DNA of 64,000 nucleotides, taken from NCBI GenBank assembly GCA_028023455.1, contig JAQFVV010006723.1, forward strand, positions 250,001-314,000, given 5' to 3'. The notes under the pieces were generated by a model that saw only the letters and a program-made list of their open reading frames with translations, was not told where the DNA came from and ran no database searches. The stretch's first letter is position 1. Each line of letters starts with the position of its first letter. A program made the position numbers and the translations under genes. The DNA comes from Epiperipatus broadwayi. Taxonomy: Eukaryota; Onychophora; Udeonychophora; Euonychophora; Peripatidae. Below are positions 1 to 12,760 of the stretch, in pieces.

Positions 1-1900
1 TGGCATAAAATATGCAAATTTGCATGTAAGAATTCATTTGCAGTATATGATGGTGTTAGATGTGCATAAGATTGTTTGACTATATGATCATTATTGTCAG
101 ATGTCAATTTGTCATATTGTATAATGTTTAATGACAATTCTGTTACATATGCTAAATTTACATTTACTAATAAAAGCAGATGATTATCCTTGCTCACAAG
201 TTTTAAAGAAATGAAATGTATGCTAAATATTCATCTTTAGTATATCTATGTTGCAGATGTAATGAAGCATGATGATTTATTTGATATTTATATATATTTT
301 TTGTGATTTCCTTTCAAACACAATTAGTTAATTAATTATTTGTGCTTATTAATTTTTACTTCATGTGAATATTGGATTGATACAAGACATGATATTGTTA
401 CTTATACATGTGATCATCATCTACTTCTTACTACCTGATTATACTATTTAATGGCAATAAAATTTTATGTAGTATTTCTCACATACAAATTATCTTTATG
501 TTTTCATAGGTGGCCAAGTATATTGTTACTAAATAATGGTTTTAATATTTCTCCATGATAGAATTTAGCATATTATTTATAACATTTATTATAATATTGG
601 AATGCCCAATGTATGATTCAAATTTTTGCAGATCCTAAGTCATTAATCTTAAAGTTTATCCAGAGCTCTGACTCTAGTATGAATTTTCTAGGATAATACA
701 TCCTGCATATTGTTTACATTTATGAGCTATTTATAGCTAGCATATATTAAAAGTTCATTAGAAAAGTAGTTAATATTGAATAAATTAATTTACTGTTGAT
801 TATTTGTAAATCAAGAATAATGCAAGATAATTTAAGCCATAATGCTTCAAAATGAGAGCAACTCTACAGTAAAAATTTATAAGTTCTAGACAGGAAAATG
901 GTAACATTAGGAAATGTAAAAAAGTTTAATAATAGTCTAAAGCATTTTAAAAGGTGTCAGTTAATATTTTGTCTAAAAAACCTAAAATGTATTCCAGTAA
1001 TGTTTTTTTATCTATAATAGAGTATGATGTAATTAATTCAAAACAATTTTAATATTTGTATTTTGATTCATGTAAGAGAAAAATATGTTTTATTAATCTA
1101 TTAATAAGTATTGGTCATTCTATTATATTCTGGAGTTTGTACGTATGATTATATATTTGCAGGGTAGAATCTAGATTTCTATCATATGTAACCAAGATCC
1201 AAGTCAGACGAAAACAAGATATACTAATTGTGATGGTAAATGCTTAGAAATAACATCTAGAATATTGTCCTTGAAGAATAGTCTAGGTTGTCAATTTATT
1301 GACACCCTATGGTGAGTGTTATAAGCATTTCAAACTTTTTATAAGATGACCATTGCAATATATAGATGTAATCATTAGAACTAATTCTTGCAACTCAATT
1401 AATCTCAACAAAGCCGTGAGGCAACTTTAACATTTTCATAATTTCTGTACTTTATTATGCCAATATATATAGATAAGTATATTGTACGGCGATACATTAC
1501 TCACACATACATATAATTAATATATGTATACATTATATTTTTATTTCTATTATATTTATAAAAATAAATATAATATATAGTAAATTAGTATTTTTCATTC
1601 TTTAAAATGAAAAACCATTGTTGAAATACTAATTCATTAATAAAGACAATTGACCAGGTGATGACCTCTAAGTTCACATACAATTTATCGAATTAAAGGG
1701 AATGAAATTAACTTAATGATTTAATATAGAATTGTAATATCACAATATATAATATGATATGCTTTAGCAATCTCATGCAACAATAAATAGAAAAAACTAA
1801 AAAAAAAATTTATGAGAAGATTAAATATTCTATCTTTTCAGTAATATCCTCACAAAGACTTATACTGTGTTCGATTTAAGAGAACCGTGTATAGGATAAA
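1..1900. other. AT-rich stretch without recognised genes
   Basis: No reading frame of note, no splice-flanked coding block and no recognisable repeat was found here. The sequence is AT-rich and low in complexity, and is read as the 3' flank of the minus-strand aminopeptidase gene or as intergenic DNA. Confidence 0.5.
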
Positions 1901-1904
1901 ATCT

Positions 1905-2370
1905 ATATTTTTGAACGATATCCCCGGACTAGTTTCTGGCTTGTGGTCTTGTCAGTGAGGAGCCTTGGATCTGAGAGCACTGCACCTAGATCTTAGGATC
2001 TAATGCAACCTTCCAGCAGCCACCTTTTAGGCACCTAGATCTTAGGATCTAATGCAACCTTCCAGCAGCCACCTTTTATCTCTACTTAAGTAGAGATAAA
2101 AGGTGGCTGCTGGAAGGTTGCATTAGATCCTAAGATCTAGGTGCAGTGCTCTCAGATCCAAGGCTCCTCACTGACGAAGGCCACATCCCAGAAACAAGTC
2201 TGGGGATATTGGACGAGTAGGCACTAGATAGGGATTTTATGCACAAGCCTTCTGGCATCCATTGATTACTCTGCTTGGCGCAGGGTAGCACAACTGTATG
2301 GAGAGTTTTGCCTTGCTTAATAACAATTATGTGCTAGTATAAGAGATGGTGATCATGTGATGTTTCATGG
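1905..2370. repeat. Foldback repeat family, copy 1, with a perfect 114-bp palindrome
   Basis: Two inverted arms meet at CTTAAG (centre 2087/2088). Positions 2031-2144 form a perfect palindrome of 57 bp per arm. The similarity continues outward imperfectly through blocks about a 'gaggagccttggatctgag' unit and an 'actagtttctggcttgtgg' unit. The left arm also carries a direct 49-bp duplication (1982-2030 repeated from 2031). The same units recur near 4.4, 6.7, 7.1, 30.9 and 62.2 kb, so this is a dispersed family. No transposase is encoded in any copy, so the family looks non-autonomous. True element ends are not certain. Confidence 0.85.
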
Positions 2371-4225
2371 TTTAATTTCTAAATTACTTACTTTGAATAT
2401 ATTTTTGTATTCTATAAAGATCGTTCTAGTTGGAGTTCTAAATATAAAGATCGTTTTATAAAAACATTTTTATAAAAACTTCAAGTAAATTAAATTAATG
2501 AATTTTACATTATAAAAAAAATGCATAAGTGAATAGAACACCAATTTTATTGTAGGATATATAAAATGTGCTTGTCTAGTCAAATATATATTTGTGAATA
2601 ACAACTTTTGCCAAATGCCTTTAAAATTATATATAAGCTATATCTTCGAAATGGAATTATAATTGTTAATAAAAGAATTATGTATAAAAGAAGATGATAT
2701 CTATATGCAAGGAGGAAACTAAACATCAACTTCAAATCTCATATTATCTTCTTCAATGCATAACAACTAAGGAATTAAGAATTGTATCTCTAAAGGATTT
2801 TCATTCACGAATTCCAGGAACATCTAGGACTACTGCATTAACTTTTATAAATACCATTTAATTTTTAAAAATTATAATTGGTGAACATTAATCTCATTTC
2901 CTTTATTATTAAAGAAATGAATAAGAAGAAAATATTAATAATTTAAAATATTTTTTTTATAATTAATAAAAATGTAGATATGGGATAAGGAACATTAACA
3001 TGGGAAAGGCATATAAATATATAAAAGGGATACAGTGAACTTAGAGGTAAGAAATTAAATTATTTTTCAATTTACATATTATTATTTTTATGACATGACA
3101 CTATTTTGTTTGTACTAATTCAAATAGTCTAATAACTATTGTTTATTATAGTTGGATAAATGATTAACATTGGTATGAAATATATTTATATATATATATT
3201 TTGTATTAATCAACAATAATTACATATAATCATTTTAACGGATGAAAACATATACACATAATTAGATTATTATTTGTATGTATAATCTAATTATTATATG
3301 ATAGTTTTAATATAGTAATCTTAATATTTAGATATATATATATACTTTATATAAGTTATAAAATCATGTAGTATTATAATTTAAAAAATATATCTACCAT
3401 GGGTAAATAGAACATATTTATATTTTTAATATAAGATAGTAGATATATAAATAATTCTTATATATTATAAAGTTTAAGTTATTTATTTGTTAAATAAATA
3501 ATTATTATGTTTTATATTAAACTAAATGAAGTCTTTAATTTATTTTATTTCTTTATTTGATTTTATAAGATAAGATCAAACATTTAATATAATAATCTTT
3601 ATTGATTATTATATTAACTTCATGAAACCCATTTTAAAGAGTTAGTGAGATTTATTATTATTACTCTAGTATATTGATTGGAACCCCTGAAGAGAATCAA
3701 TTGTTAAACTTCCCTGAGTTTGAAATCTGGGCATAAAGGTTAAATCAATTAATGTGAAGATTGATTTGATGTGGTTTAGATATAATTTATATTAATAATA
3801 AATTATTTATTTGGAATATAGTTTTATATTAAAATTAAATGACATCATTTATGGCATCCTATATGAAGACCTTAAATCTGATTATAGTGAGATGTGACTG
3901 CCTTAACTTATCTCATTGAGAGGATGCGTACTGTTACAATATATTTTGTATTACCCATAATCAAGTAAAATTGTTATACTCTATCATTTAAATATGAGTT
4001 AGGTTTAGTTAAGTAAACACACACATTAAAAAAATAATACAGTACATTAAATACAGTGATATGCACACATTTGAAAATAAAATTAAAATGACAAGTACAC
4101 AATTCATTAAAACCTGTAAAAAAAAACACTATGTTCTTAATTTACTATTTTTAATTTGTTCAGCTGCTACAGTTGATTCAGATTTGCTTTTTTATTTTTA
4201 AGAAATAACAAATGAAAAATTTAAA
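2371..4225. other. AT-rich stretch without recognised genes
   Basis: The sequence is mostly A/T runs and short TA tracts. No coding block or named repeat could be supported. Confidence 0.5.
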
Positions 4226-4620
4226 CAGAAGCAAAACTCTCCATACAGTGGTTCCACTCAGTGCAAGCCAGGATAATCAATGGATGCAGGAAAATTTGTG
4301 CATAAAATCCCTATCTAGTTCCTACTCATCCAATATTTCCAGACTAGTTTCTAGCTTGTGACTTTTATCAGTTAGGTTTGGAACTGAGAGCACTGCACCT
4401 AGATCTCCTCACTGATGGAAGCCACAATCTAGAAACTAGTCTGGAGATATTGGATGAGCAGGCACTGGATAAGGATTTTATGCACAAACCCTCCTGAAGC
4501 CATTGATTACTCTGGCTTACATTGAATGGCTCTACTATATGGAGAGTTTTGCCTCTGTTTAAACAGTTAGTGTAAGCATAAAGAATGGTGATCATGTGAT
4601 GTTTAGTGGTTTAAATGAAA
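4226..4620. repeat. Foldback repeat family, copy 2
   Basis: The left arm runs inward from 'aaaactctccatac' (about 4232) and is answered by an inverted right arm ending in 'atggagagttttgcctctg' (about 4540-4558). Inside, 'agactagtttctagcttgtg' on the left faces 'ctagaaactagtctgga' on the right. The arms are about 165 bp with some mismatches. The right side continues with 'aagcataaagaatggtgatcatg', which is also seen in the copies near 31.3 and 62.5 kb. The minus-strand open frame across it (4368-4595) resembles that of other copies only because the DNA repeats, and is not taken as a gene. Confidence 0.8.
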
Positions 4621-5364
4621 AATTTACTGGCAACTTTCTAATAAAATTTATTGTAACAATTTTACTGCAATAGACAAAAGAGATAAATTGTTGGATTCTT
4701 GTAAATTAACTTATTAACATTTTTCATGGTGTGGTTCTTTTTAGTTGTATTTTTTTTTTTATGTGATCATTTTGCAAATGGTTAGTGAAGTGAAATTAGA
4801 GAAATGTTCAGAATCAATCCAATCATATGGCTACTGGAATATAATCCACCAAGCACCTAATAAAGAAGAGATATCAAGATTTAACTTGAGCTTATTATTT
4901 GCTATCAAAGTGGTATTTTAATAATTATTTTTTACTTTTGTTGTTAATGGAAGCAGTAGGTTAGCAAAGCCAAAATTTACATAATCAAGCCAGAGAAATT
5001 AAGATTTTATTTTTCTTTATTCATTCTTTTTTTTTTTTTTTTGTTTTAATTGTAAAAGCCTATAATTTTTTTCAATCTTTTGTGAATCTATAATATTGCT
5101 GGTTAAGAATTATTTTTCTAAATTATTTCTGCAAAAAAGATGTAGCAAGAGAATGTTGCTTAGTAGGCTATCATGCATTTTACAATTTAAATGCAGAAAT
5201 AATTATTTAGCACACTATATGGTTTAGCGTAGTGATAGAGTGAAAAACTTAAAAACTAGATTCTTGGATTGCCCCTCAACATGTCACTGTTAGTGCTCAA
5301 ACATCAGACTATCTCACAAACAATTAATAATTATTTTAATCAAATGATGTTTTCTTTTAACATA

Positions 5365-5880
5365 TGAGGGTGAGCCAAAAGTTACCAGCATTATTTAATC
5401 AATTTTCAGAAAAGACAAATGTCATTTATTGACAATCTCCCTCCTTTTCAAATCGCTTTTTCCATCTACAAATAAGCTTTCATATTCCCTCATCAAAAAT
5501 ATTTTAGGTTGAACGGTAAGTCACAAATGCACCATTGTCTTTATCTCTTCATTAAATGTGAATCTTTGTCCCTATAGGATTTCTTTTTCTTTCAGAGTGC
5601 CAAAACAGGTGATAGTCTGATTGGGAAAGATCATCACTTTAGGGAATTTGCTCTAACATCTCATATGAGAATATCAAAAATAGAGCAATATGTTGATGTG
5701 CTTTGTCATCCAACAATACAATATCCTTGCATAATAGCCCTCTTTGTTTTTTTTTCCCAAATTTTAGGCTTAAACTCTTCAGTGAGCTACTGTAATGAAC
5801 ATTGTTGATTATTGAATCTTTTTCCTGATAACATTTAGACTGCAGATAATTCTTGACTCACTCTCACAGATACCATAGTA
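5365..5880 (-). pseudogene. Mariner-type transposase relic, C-terminal half
   Basis: The minus strand, read with frameshifts and stops, gives the end of a mariner transposase. A block like the second catalytic Asp region (LLDDKAHQHIAL) is followed by SQSDYHLFW, matching the conserved '(P)SDYHLF' region. The tail then reads FDEGIxKLICRWKKRFEKEGD, matching the family's C-terminus. Just beyond the stop lies 'tgagggtgagccaaaagtta' (5365-5384), an ITR-like end next to a TA. The N-terminal half and the other ITR were not found, so the copy is truncated. It is non-functional. The family assignment rests on motif recall, not on an alignment. Confidence 0.7.
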
Positions 5881-5884
5881 AAAT

Positions 5885-6489
5885 AAAAATTAGTACTGTA
5901 TTTATCATACAGAATATATTGTAAATATATATTTAATCTAATATTTAGGGTATATGAGCACATACACCCTATATATTACATATATTAATGCAGGTCTATA
6001 ATAAGCCCATATTTCAGTTATTAATCTAACATTGTAAATATAAAAAATAATTTACTATAAGTACTAAATGGATACTAAAATTAATAATTATTTAATATTT
6101 ACATTTAATATTTTCTTAAGTTTTCAGCAAAATATGGTAATTTAACTAGACAAGGAATTTATAATACGAAGAGATTGTAAATTATTATGTTTTTTTAAAT
6201 TGACAAAATCATCATTCTGGGAAAGCTATAGAAACAAGAGCTTTAGCCTGAAAGTATTGAATCTCTGTTGTGATATTTATCCAATGAATATATTTACGTT
6301 TTTATCTAAAGAAAATGCTAAATGATCCACTACACTCATTATACTAATTCACTTCAAAATATCTATAATTAATTTAAATGTAAGGGAAATTATAAAACAA
6401 TAATAAAGGAAAAAAAAATTAAAAAAATTTGCAGCTAGATTTTTATTGAAAAAGTGTGGTGTATTTAGAATATACAGAAATACATTTTG
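5885..6489. other. AT-rich stretch without recognised genes
   Basis: No coding or repeat signal could be supported here. It ends where the tandem repeat block begins. Confidence 0.4.
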
Positions 6490-7185
6490 GTGTCTTTGGT
6501 TCTTTAATAACTATAACCATGACTATCCTATTAAGCAGGATTGGTTTTAAGCCAATAAACATAGCATGATCACCATTTTTTATGCATGCTTATAACTTAT
6601 TCAAACAGGCAAAACTCACTATACATATTACCGCACACTGCAAGCTGGAGTAATCAATGGATGCCAGAAGGCTTGTGCATAAAATCCCCATCTAGTGCCT
6701 ACTCATCCAATATCCCCAGACTAGTTTCTGGCTTGTGGCCTTCATCAGTGAGGAGCCTTTGATCTGAGAACACTGCACCTAGATCTTAAGATCTAATGCA
6801 ACCCTCCAGCAGCCACTTTTTATCTCTACTTAACTACAAAACTATGAGTCTTAAATTAAAAACACCTTAATATTTTCAATTCAAGCTCATTAGCTTGTAT
6901 TGTCATATAGATCTGAGTACCTATACATTTTGATGTCTTTGGTTCTTTAATAACCATAGCCACCACTATCCTATTAGGCAGGATTGGTTTTAAGCCAATA
7001 AACATCACATGATCACAATTTCTTATGCATGCTTATAACTGTTATTCAAACAGGCAAAACTCACTTTACATATTGCCACACACTGCAAGCTAGAGTAATC
7101 AATGGATGCCAGAAGACTTGTGCATAAAATCCCCATCTAGTGCCTGGCTTGTGGCCTTCGTCAATGAGGAGCTTTGAAACTAGTC
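6490..7185. repeat. Foldback repeat family in tandem: two direct units of about 450 bp
   Basis: The unit starting 'gtctttggttctttaataac' (about 6492) recurs at about 6941, giving a period near 450 bp. Each unit holds, in order, the 'ggttttaagccaataaaca' block, the 'atcaatggatgccagaag' block and the 'cttgtgcataaaatcccc' block of the foldback family. The second unit is shortened: after 'catctagtgcc' (about 7143) it jumps directly to 'tggcttgtggccttcgtca'. The direct arrangement contrasts with the inverted arrangement in the other copies. Confidence 0.8.
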
Positions 7186-7499
7186 TGCCAAGATATTTAA
7201 CTCGTAGTCATAACTGTTTCAAACCTCTTGAAATTATAATTAAAATTATAAAGAGAATCCAGTTAGAATCTGAAGTTTGGTATAGAAAAGTTGAAGACTC
7301 AATCAATTGCTATAGAGTAAATTAATAATACTTAGCATGTTGTATATAGACCAAGAAAAGTACCATTTGTTCTAAAATCAAAAGTAGAGGCAGTTAATGA
7401 TTTAGTTGAAAGGTGTAATTTCACTTATTAAAGACTCAGCTTGAGTGAAATCCATCATTGCAATGCTAAAATGTGATGGGGCAGTTTGATTATGCAGTA

Positions 7500-8650
7500 T
7501 CGATCACATAACAAAAATATAAATGATAAAGCTTGCCTAGTATCTAGTGTTTGGGAGATTTTAGCTTCATTATAAAATGTGTCCTACTTTGCATATACAA
7601 AAGTAATTTTTTTGCTCACCTATTGACTTCTACTGGTACTGTTACAATCCTTTTTATATCAATCCAGTTTCTATTTGCATCTGTTGCTGCATGCTTTTTA
7701 CAATTTCTTGATAGTTATCTAATCACTTTGTGAAATAAGAGTCACATCTGCCCTGTTGTTAATTTCTATTTTGATTTTTGTTTGCAAATTTTCACATCCA
7801 ATAAAATACAATTTTCATCACAGTCATTTCTCTTATGAATTTTAGTTTACTTCTACAGACTACTTCACCAATTTACATTCCAGAAGTAAATCTTTTTTTT
7901 TTCTTTTGACAAAATCGAAATTAATGTCTTTTGACTGCACAAATACAGCATTTTTGATTTTTAAATTTATACATCATTTTTATGTATCCCTTACCACAAC
8001 AATATGTAGTTTTTATTCATATTCCAATTGGTAGTTTGTGCTGTTTACTTCTATATTGTTTCTTAAGTTCAGCCATATTTTTAAATGCTTTTACATTTTA
8101 TAGGATGACTTCTTAAGGTATTCCTTTTGTGATATCACTTACATATATTAATGTAGACTATCTGAGCTTACTGCCATGTGTATCTCATAGCAATTGATCT
8201 AAAGCATGTTTTCATACTCTTTGAAATCACATTACTTTGAATACTTATGCAATCCTGTCATGTTCTTATATATTTTTACATGGTGTGCTGGAGTCTATTC
8301 CTTATGCATAGACAAGCTATATGCTACAATATAATTGGTTTGAAGTGTGTGTTTAACTTCTCTGATAAATTCTTCATATGTGATATCTCTAGTGCTTTTG
8401 GGTCATAAAAACACTTGACTATTTGCACCATCTTTGCATACCATTCAGATTGAGACTTAATTTGTTTTCCACAATACTGTTAATTAGCATATAGCTGTCC
8501 ACATGGGCAACATATATCTGCCATTCCTCTGCTCTGTTAATATCAAACAGTTATTGAACTATTTTGCAGTGCCATATTGCTTTTTGTTGTTAATTCCACA
8601 TTAAAATGCTATCATTCATCGGGTATTGTGAGCAATCTACTTTCTGAAGG
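7500..8650 (-). pseudogene. Decayed retrotransposon gag-protease relic
   Basis: Read on the minus strand across several frames, this stretch has a gag-like segment (a SEWYAKMVQIVKCF-like run and MKNLSEKLNTHFKPI, about 8340-8460). A broken CCHC-like cysteine cluster follows near 7930-8010, then a protease-like NNRADVTLIS (about 7735-7765), which resembles the 'DSGADVTLI' active-site region of Gypsy/Ty3 elements. Many stops and shifts interrupt it. No reverse transcriptase or LTRs were found alongside. It is read as an old 5' fragment of an LTR element. The class is likely, the exact lineage unknown. Confidence 0.45.
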
Positions 8651-10690
8651 TTTTTTTCAACTGTAATATTGACCTTAATCAGATGTATATGCATCAATAA
8701 TTTATTATGAAATAAATCACACAAAGTATAAACTTAACAATTAGAGTCTATTTATTTTATATACAGATAATATTAATAAGTAGTATATCTTAAGTAATTC
8801 AACTAGCTTGCTTTCTGGTTATTTTTCAATAAACACATTTAGATGAAGTTAGATAATCTTCTTGCATTGTTTCCTCACTGTATTAATCTGCTCACGTCAC
8901 TGCACCATTCCTTGCATGCACTGCTCTTCACATTACACAAATATTGTCCTTCATGATAATGCACTGCTATTATCACATATAAATGTGACTAATTTTGGTA
9001 TTTATGTTATCATTTAATTTCTACGACAGTTCAAAATGACATTTTTGTAAATTAGCATGCTTTTATTAATCTGCATATTGGCATAACCTAATTTTCTAGA
9101 GTATAGTTTATTTACTTCCTGTATGACCAACATACATGCACACATCCATAAAGATTATATTAACAACTTTACAAATATATGTTCGAATTTAATCAAATAT
9201 GACATACTGCAATAACTTTTCCATAATTGAATTACTTTTTATTAATGTCTTAATAAATGTATATAATTTTACATATATATGTTTACAATTTTATGCTATA
9301 TAAAGTTGGTGCCATTTACAGTTGAGTTTGATTCCAAGTGGTCATGGATCTGTAGGAAATAACTTAATATACATTCTATTTTAGATCTAATTCATTTCTG
9401 CAATTTAAGGGAACGTATAATTATAATCACCTAATATTTCTATATTCCTGAAATCTACCTGTTTTGGGGTTTGCTCATATATACTATAATTTCAATAACA
9501 TGCAAAAAATGTATAAATAATTGATATCGTTGCAGTGAATCTATAATTGTCTAAATATTTAATATCCTTAATCTTTTTTAAAAAAAAAAAAAACCTCTAA
9601 TAATTTTCCAACTCTCTAGGGTATCTTCTTTATTTGTAGTTTTAAAGCAGTTCAATAAGAAGATTTAAGAATGTTTCCCCTAATCTTAAATTCATTCTTG
9701 CCTCAATTTATCAAATCTTTAGTTTTTCATATATTTTTTTCGTAATTATAATTCTCTTTTAGATTACTTCTTTACTATCCATGTCGAACTTTATATTTTC
9801 TTTGCTTTTTTTAAAACGGTAATTATGTTAAATGAATGTTTAAGAAAAAAAGAGCAATATTTTCTTTAAAAACCTATATGTTACTTCCAGATGTATCCTA
9901 TATGAATAATTTACATCATTTCAGCTATCAAACATTTTGAGCACTTATTACAGCTTTGGAGACTTTGTAAAATTTGTTAATAGATGTCTAGGCTTAATAA
10001 TTTTTATGGTCAAAAACACATCCTAGTCCTGCCACAATGATTTTGGCATAGACATGACCCATCCCCCCCAATTTTAGAAATGACAGCTTCTTCATCTTCT
10101 GAAAAGTCATTGGAGTTGTATTTTTCAGATGAGCTGCTGCTAGGAGAAATCACAATAATTAATTAATGGAAGTTATATTCATTTGAATCAAAATAATATT
10201 CCATTTTGATGGTGCAGTTTGGTCCATCTTTATTTTCTTACAAAAAATCTAAAAAAAAAACAACTACAGAAATGTCTTTTGAAACAAAAAATCATAAAAA
10301 AAAAATTAAATTTGATCATAAAAAACGTATTTTTTAAAAAAAAATAAGTATGTTACTCATGCTATATTAGCTTTACCAATTTTGCACCAATTGATTGATC
10401 AAAATACTGAAATAGATGTCAGGTGATAATAGCAGTCAGTTACTTAATACATTTTGATTTATTACTGATTTTGACAAAAATGCAACATTTTAATTTATTA
10501 AAGAAAGAAAATTATTTTTGTATAAAACAAAGGTGTTTACTTAAATGGATATACATGTGAACATAAAATGTTAATTCCATTTTTCTTAGAATAAGAAATA
10601 CTTTTCTAATTTTTTAAAAAAAAAAAAATTGATGAATGTAAATTAAAAAACAAAACAATTGCAAATTAGTTATAATCTTATTTTTATTAA
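8651..10690. other. AT-rich stretch, no supported gene; one weak exon-like block
   Basis: This is mostly AT-rich DNA with A/T homopolymers (for example 9580-9592). The one exception is a minus-strand block at about 10025-10150 that follows a splice-acceptor-like TTTCTCCTAG. It encodes an acidic serine-rich run and then a CxCx3Cx5C cluster before a stop. It is described under findings and not called a gene. Confidence 0.4.
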
Positions 10691-10699
10691 TTAAGATTA

Positions 10700-10990
10700 A
10701 AAAATCTTATTTAACCCTCTGTTTATAAATTGTATTGTATCTACCATAAATAATGAGTTCAATTAAACCAAAAAAGATAGTTTCAAAAGGAAGGGTAATA
10801 GTATCTAGTCTGCGAGTTAGTCGAGTATGAATATTCCAGAGACATATAGTGGGAAAGTTTCTCTGATACCTCATAATCCAATAGTGTGTAACACATCGTT
10901 GGTTGTATCTGAAGTTCACATTATAGAAGCTGAACAGAAATGAGGACTGCCAACATTTAGATATTTATTAACCAGGACATGTCCTGCTGG
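10700..10990 (-). pseudogene. Possible Harbinger-type transposase fragment
   Basis: The minus strand keeps a 70-residue open frame (10707-10919). Its pattern, RYNQRCVTHYWIMRYQRNFP with an LTRRLDTI run after it, resembles the end of PIF/Harbinger transposases, where 'YN..H...R..(I/V)ER..G..K.RFP' precedes a helical tail. The preceding 60 bases could be a broken form of the 'GDSGYP' region. The resemblance is weak, and it may be another decayed element or chance. No TIRs were identified. Confidence 0.28.
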
Positions 10991-12179
10991 GAATCTATGA
11001 GAAGGCATCCTATTGATAGATTCCAGTAATGCATATTGAACTGATAAATATGCATATACATGCATTTAGAATAATAATCTAAAACTGATTATACAGTTTT
11101 CAATATGCTGCAATGATATTTTTACATATATATGAAGTACAGATCAAAAGAAGATTGAATTCATATTTTACAATTGAGTCCAATAAAATAATTCATATAT
11201 ATGCAAATATCTTGAGATTGGAACACACTCTTATCTACAAATAACAAAAGTATTTATGTACAAGTGTATACGTTAATATTAGTTCATTAAGATGTATGTA
11301 CAAAATGAAGAGATGATTATTATTGGGAAAATTAGTTTACCAATAAACTATTGCTAATTTAAACATTTGAATTGTGGGTAAATTCAATATCTTTACTCTT
11401 ATTTGTCATGGTTTTTCAAAAAGATAGTTGATCAATTCTTCTAAAGATATCACTATTATTAGACATATAATTAACTTTTGGTATTTAATAACTGAATTTA
11501 GTTAAATATAAAGCAAATGACATAAATCTTTTAAAGTAATAATTCAAAAATTGAGACTTTGAAATATAAATACAAACATTTTTTACAATAAAAATATGAC
11601 CGAATGAAAAAAAAAACAACTTAGTGCAATATATATGGATATTACATTCACATAAAAGTAGTTATAACTTTAAAATTTCTTTGCCAAATAAACACTTAAG
11701 TCATTATCCTAGATAGTAAAAAAGAGAAGTTTAAAATATGTACTTGTCTAATACTAAATAAATAAAAACTGAAATATTAATACTAAGCAATATCCCATTT
11801 GTTTTGGAAATAGAGAACTCATTGCAGTAACTGATAGTATATTATTGTCATTATTCTTATTTTAGTGAGATAAGAGACTTAATTTAGAAATTATATGCAT
11901 AATAAGTATATAATTGAATTAAATTATCATCTCAATATACTTAATTATTAAGAACATTTATCACTAAATTAATATTTTTTTCTCACTATTTACTTTTATC
12001 TTTTTGTCTTCAGTCATTTAAGTTTATTCAGAATCTAGTCATTGTGAATCCCATACCATTGGTTCATTAGAATGGTATTATTATGACTTAAAACAAACTC
12101 TTTTTAAAATAAGCATAAACATTATGATAATAGGCATGGCCAGAGTTTACATCCATAATCAAATGTTCTCTATTCAGTT
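10991..12179. other. AT-rich stretch without recognised genes
   Basis: No coding block or recognisable repeat was found. Confidence 0.45.
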
Positions 12180-12760
12180 CTATTTCCTCTTCTACCTTGA
12201 TGTTTTCTTGTACATTTATTGAGAGATATATTTTTTCTTGGTCTCACTTCCTGATTCAGCATATGCATTTATCAATTAGGTCATTATTTTTCATTTTCCA
12301 CCTAGTCTACAGAAGTATTGCTTCTATCCATCATATCTTTTTTATTTCTGTAGTGCCATATTTCTGACACACTTCTTCTACCCTGTATTATCTTGGTTCT
12401 TGTTTCAGGTTAATGCTCCTTATTTCTTTTATGAGCCTTTGCTTCATTTGTTCTGACTTTTACTCCATTTTTACTACCATTTCTTTCAACTCCTCTCTAA
12501 TTTCTCTCATCATTTGGTTAGATTTTAATTGTTTTTATTCTGACTCCTCATTAGTTCAGAGTTCTTTCTTATTTCCCCTATTATATGAAGCAATATGCTT
12601 TGTTCTGATCTTTCTTTTTCTTCTATATCATGGTGATGAGATATATGACCTTATGGGGTTCCTTGAATGTAATCTCTGGGCTGTGCTTCAAATGTTTCAT
12701 TTTCTGGTTCAATGATAGTATCAGATTCCATGTTATTTATGTTTATGATGTATCCATCAT
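12180..12760 (-). pseudogene. Coiled-coil ORF relic, LINE ORF1-like
   Basis: The minus strand, read across two frames, gives a charged heptad-rich run of about 45 residues (LKSNQMMREIREELKEM then VVKMExKSEQMKQRLIKEI). It is preceded by another Lys/Glu-rich stretch (EEKERSEQSILLHIIGEIRK). Such a parallel coiled coil without catalytic motifs is typical of LINE ORF1 or gag-like proteins. Stops and at least one shift show it is dead. The plus-strand open frames in the same place are antisense shadows rich in Phe/Leu/Ser. No reverse transcriptase lies next to it. Confidence 0.4.
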
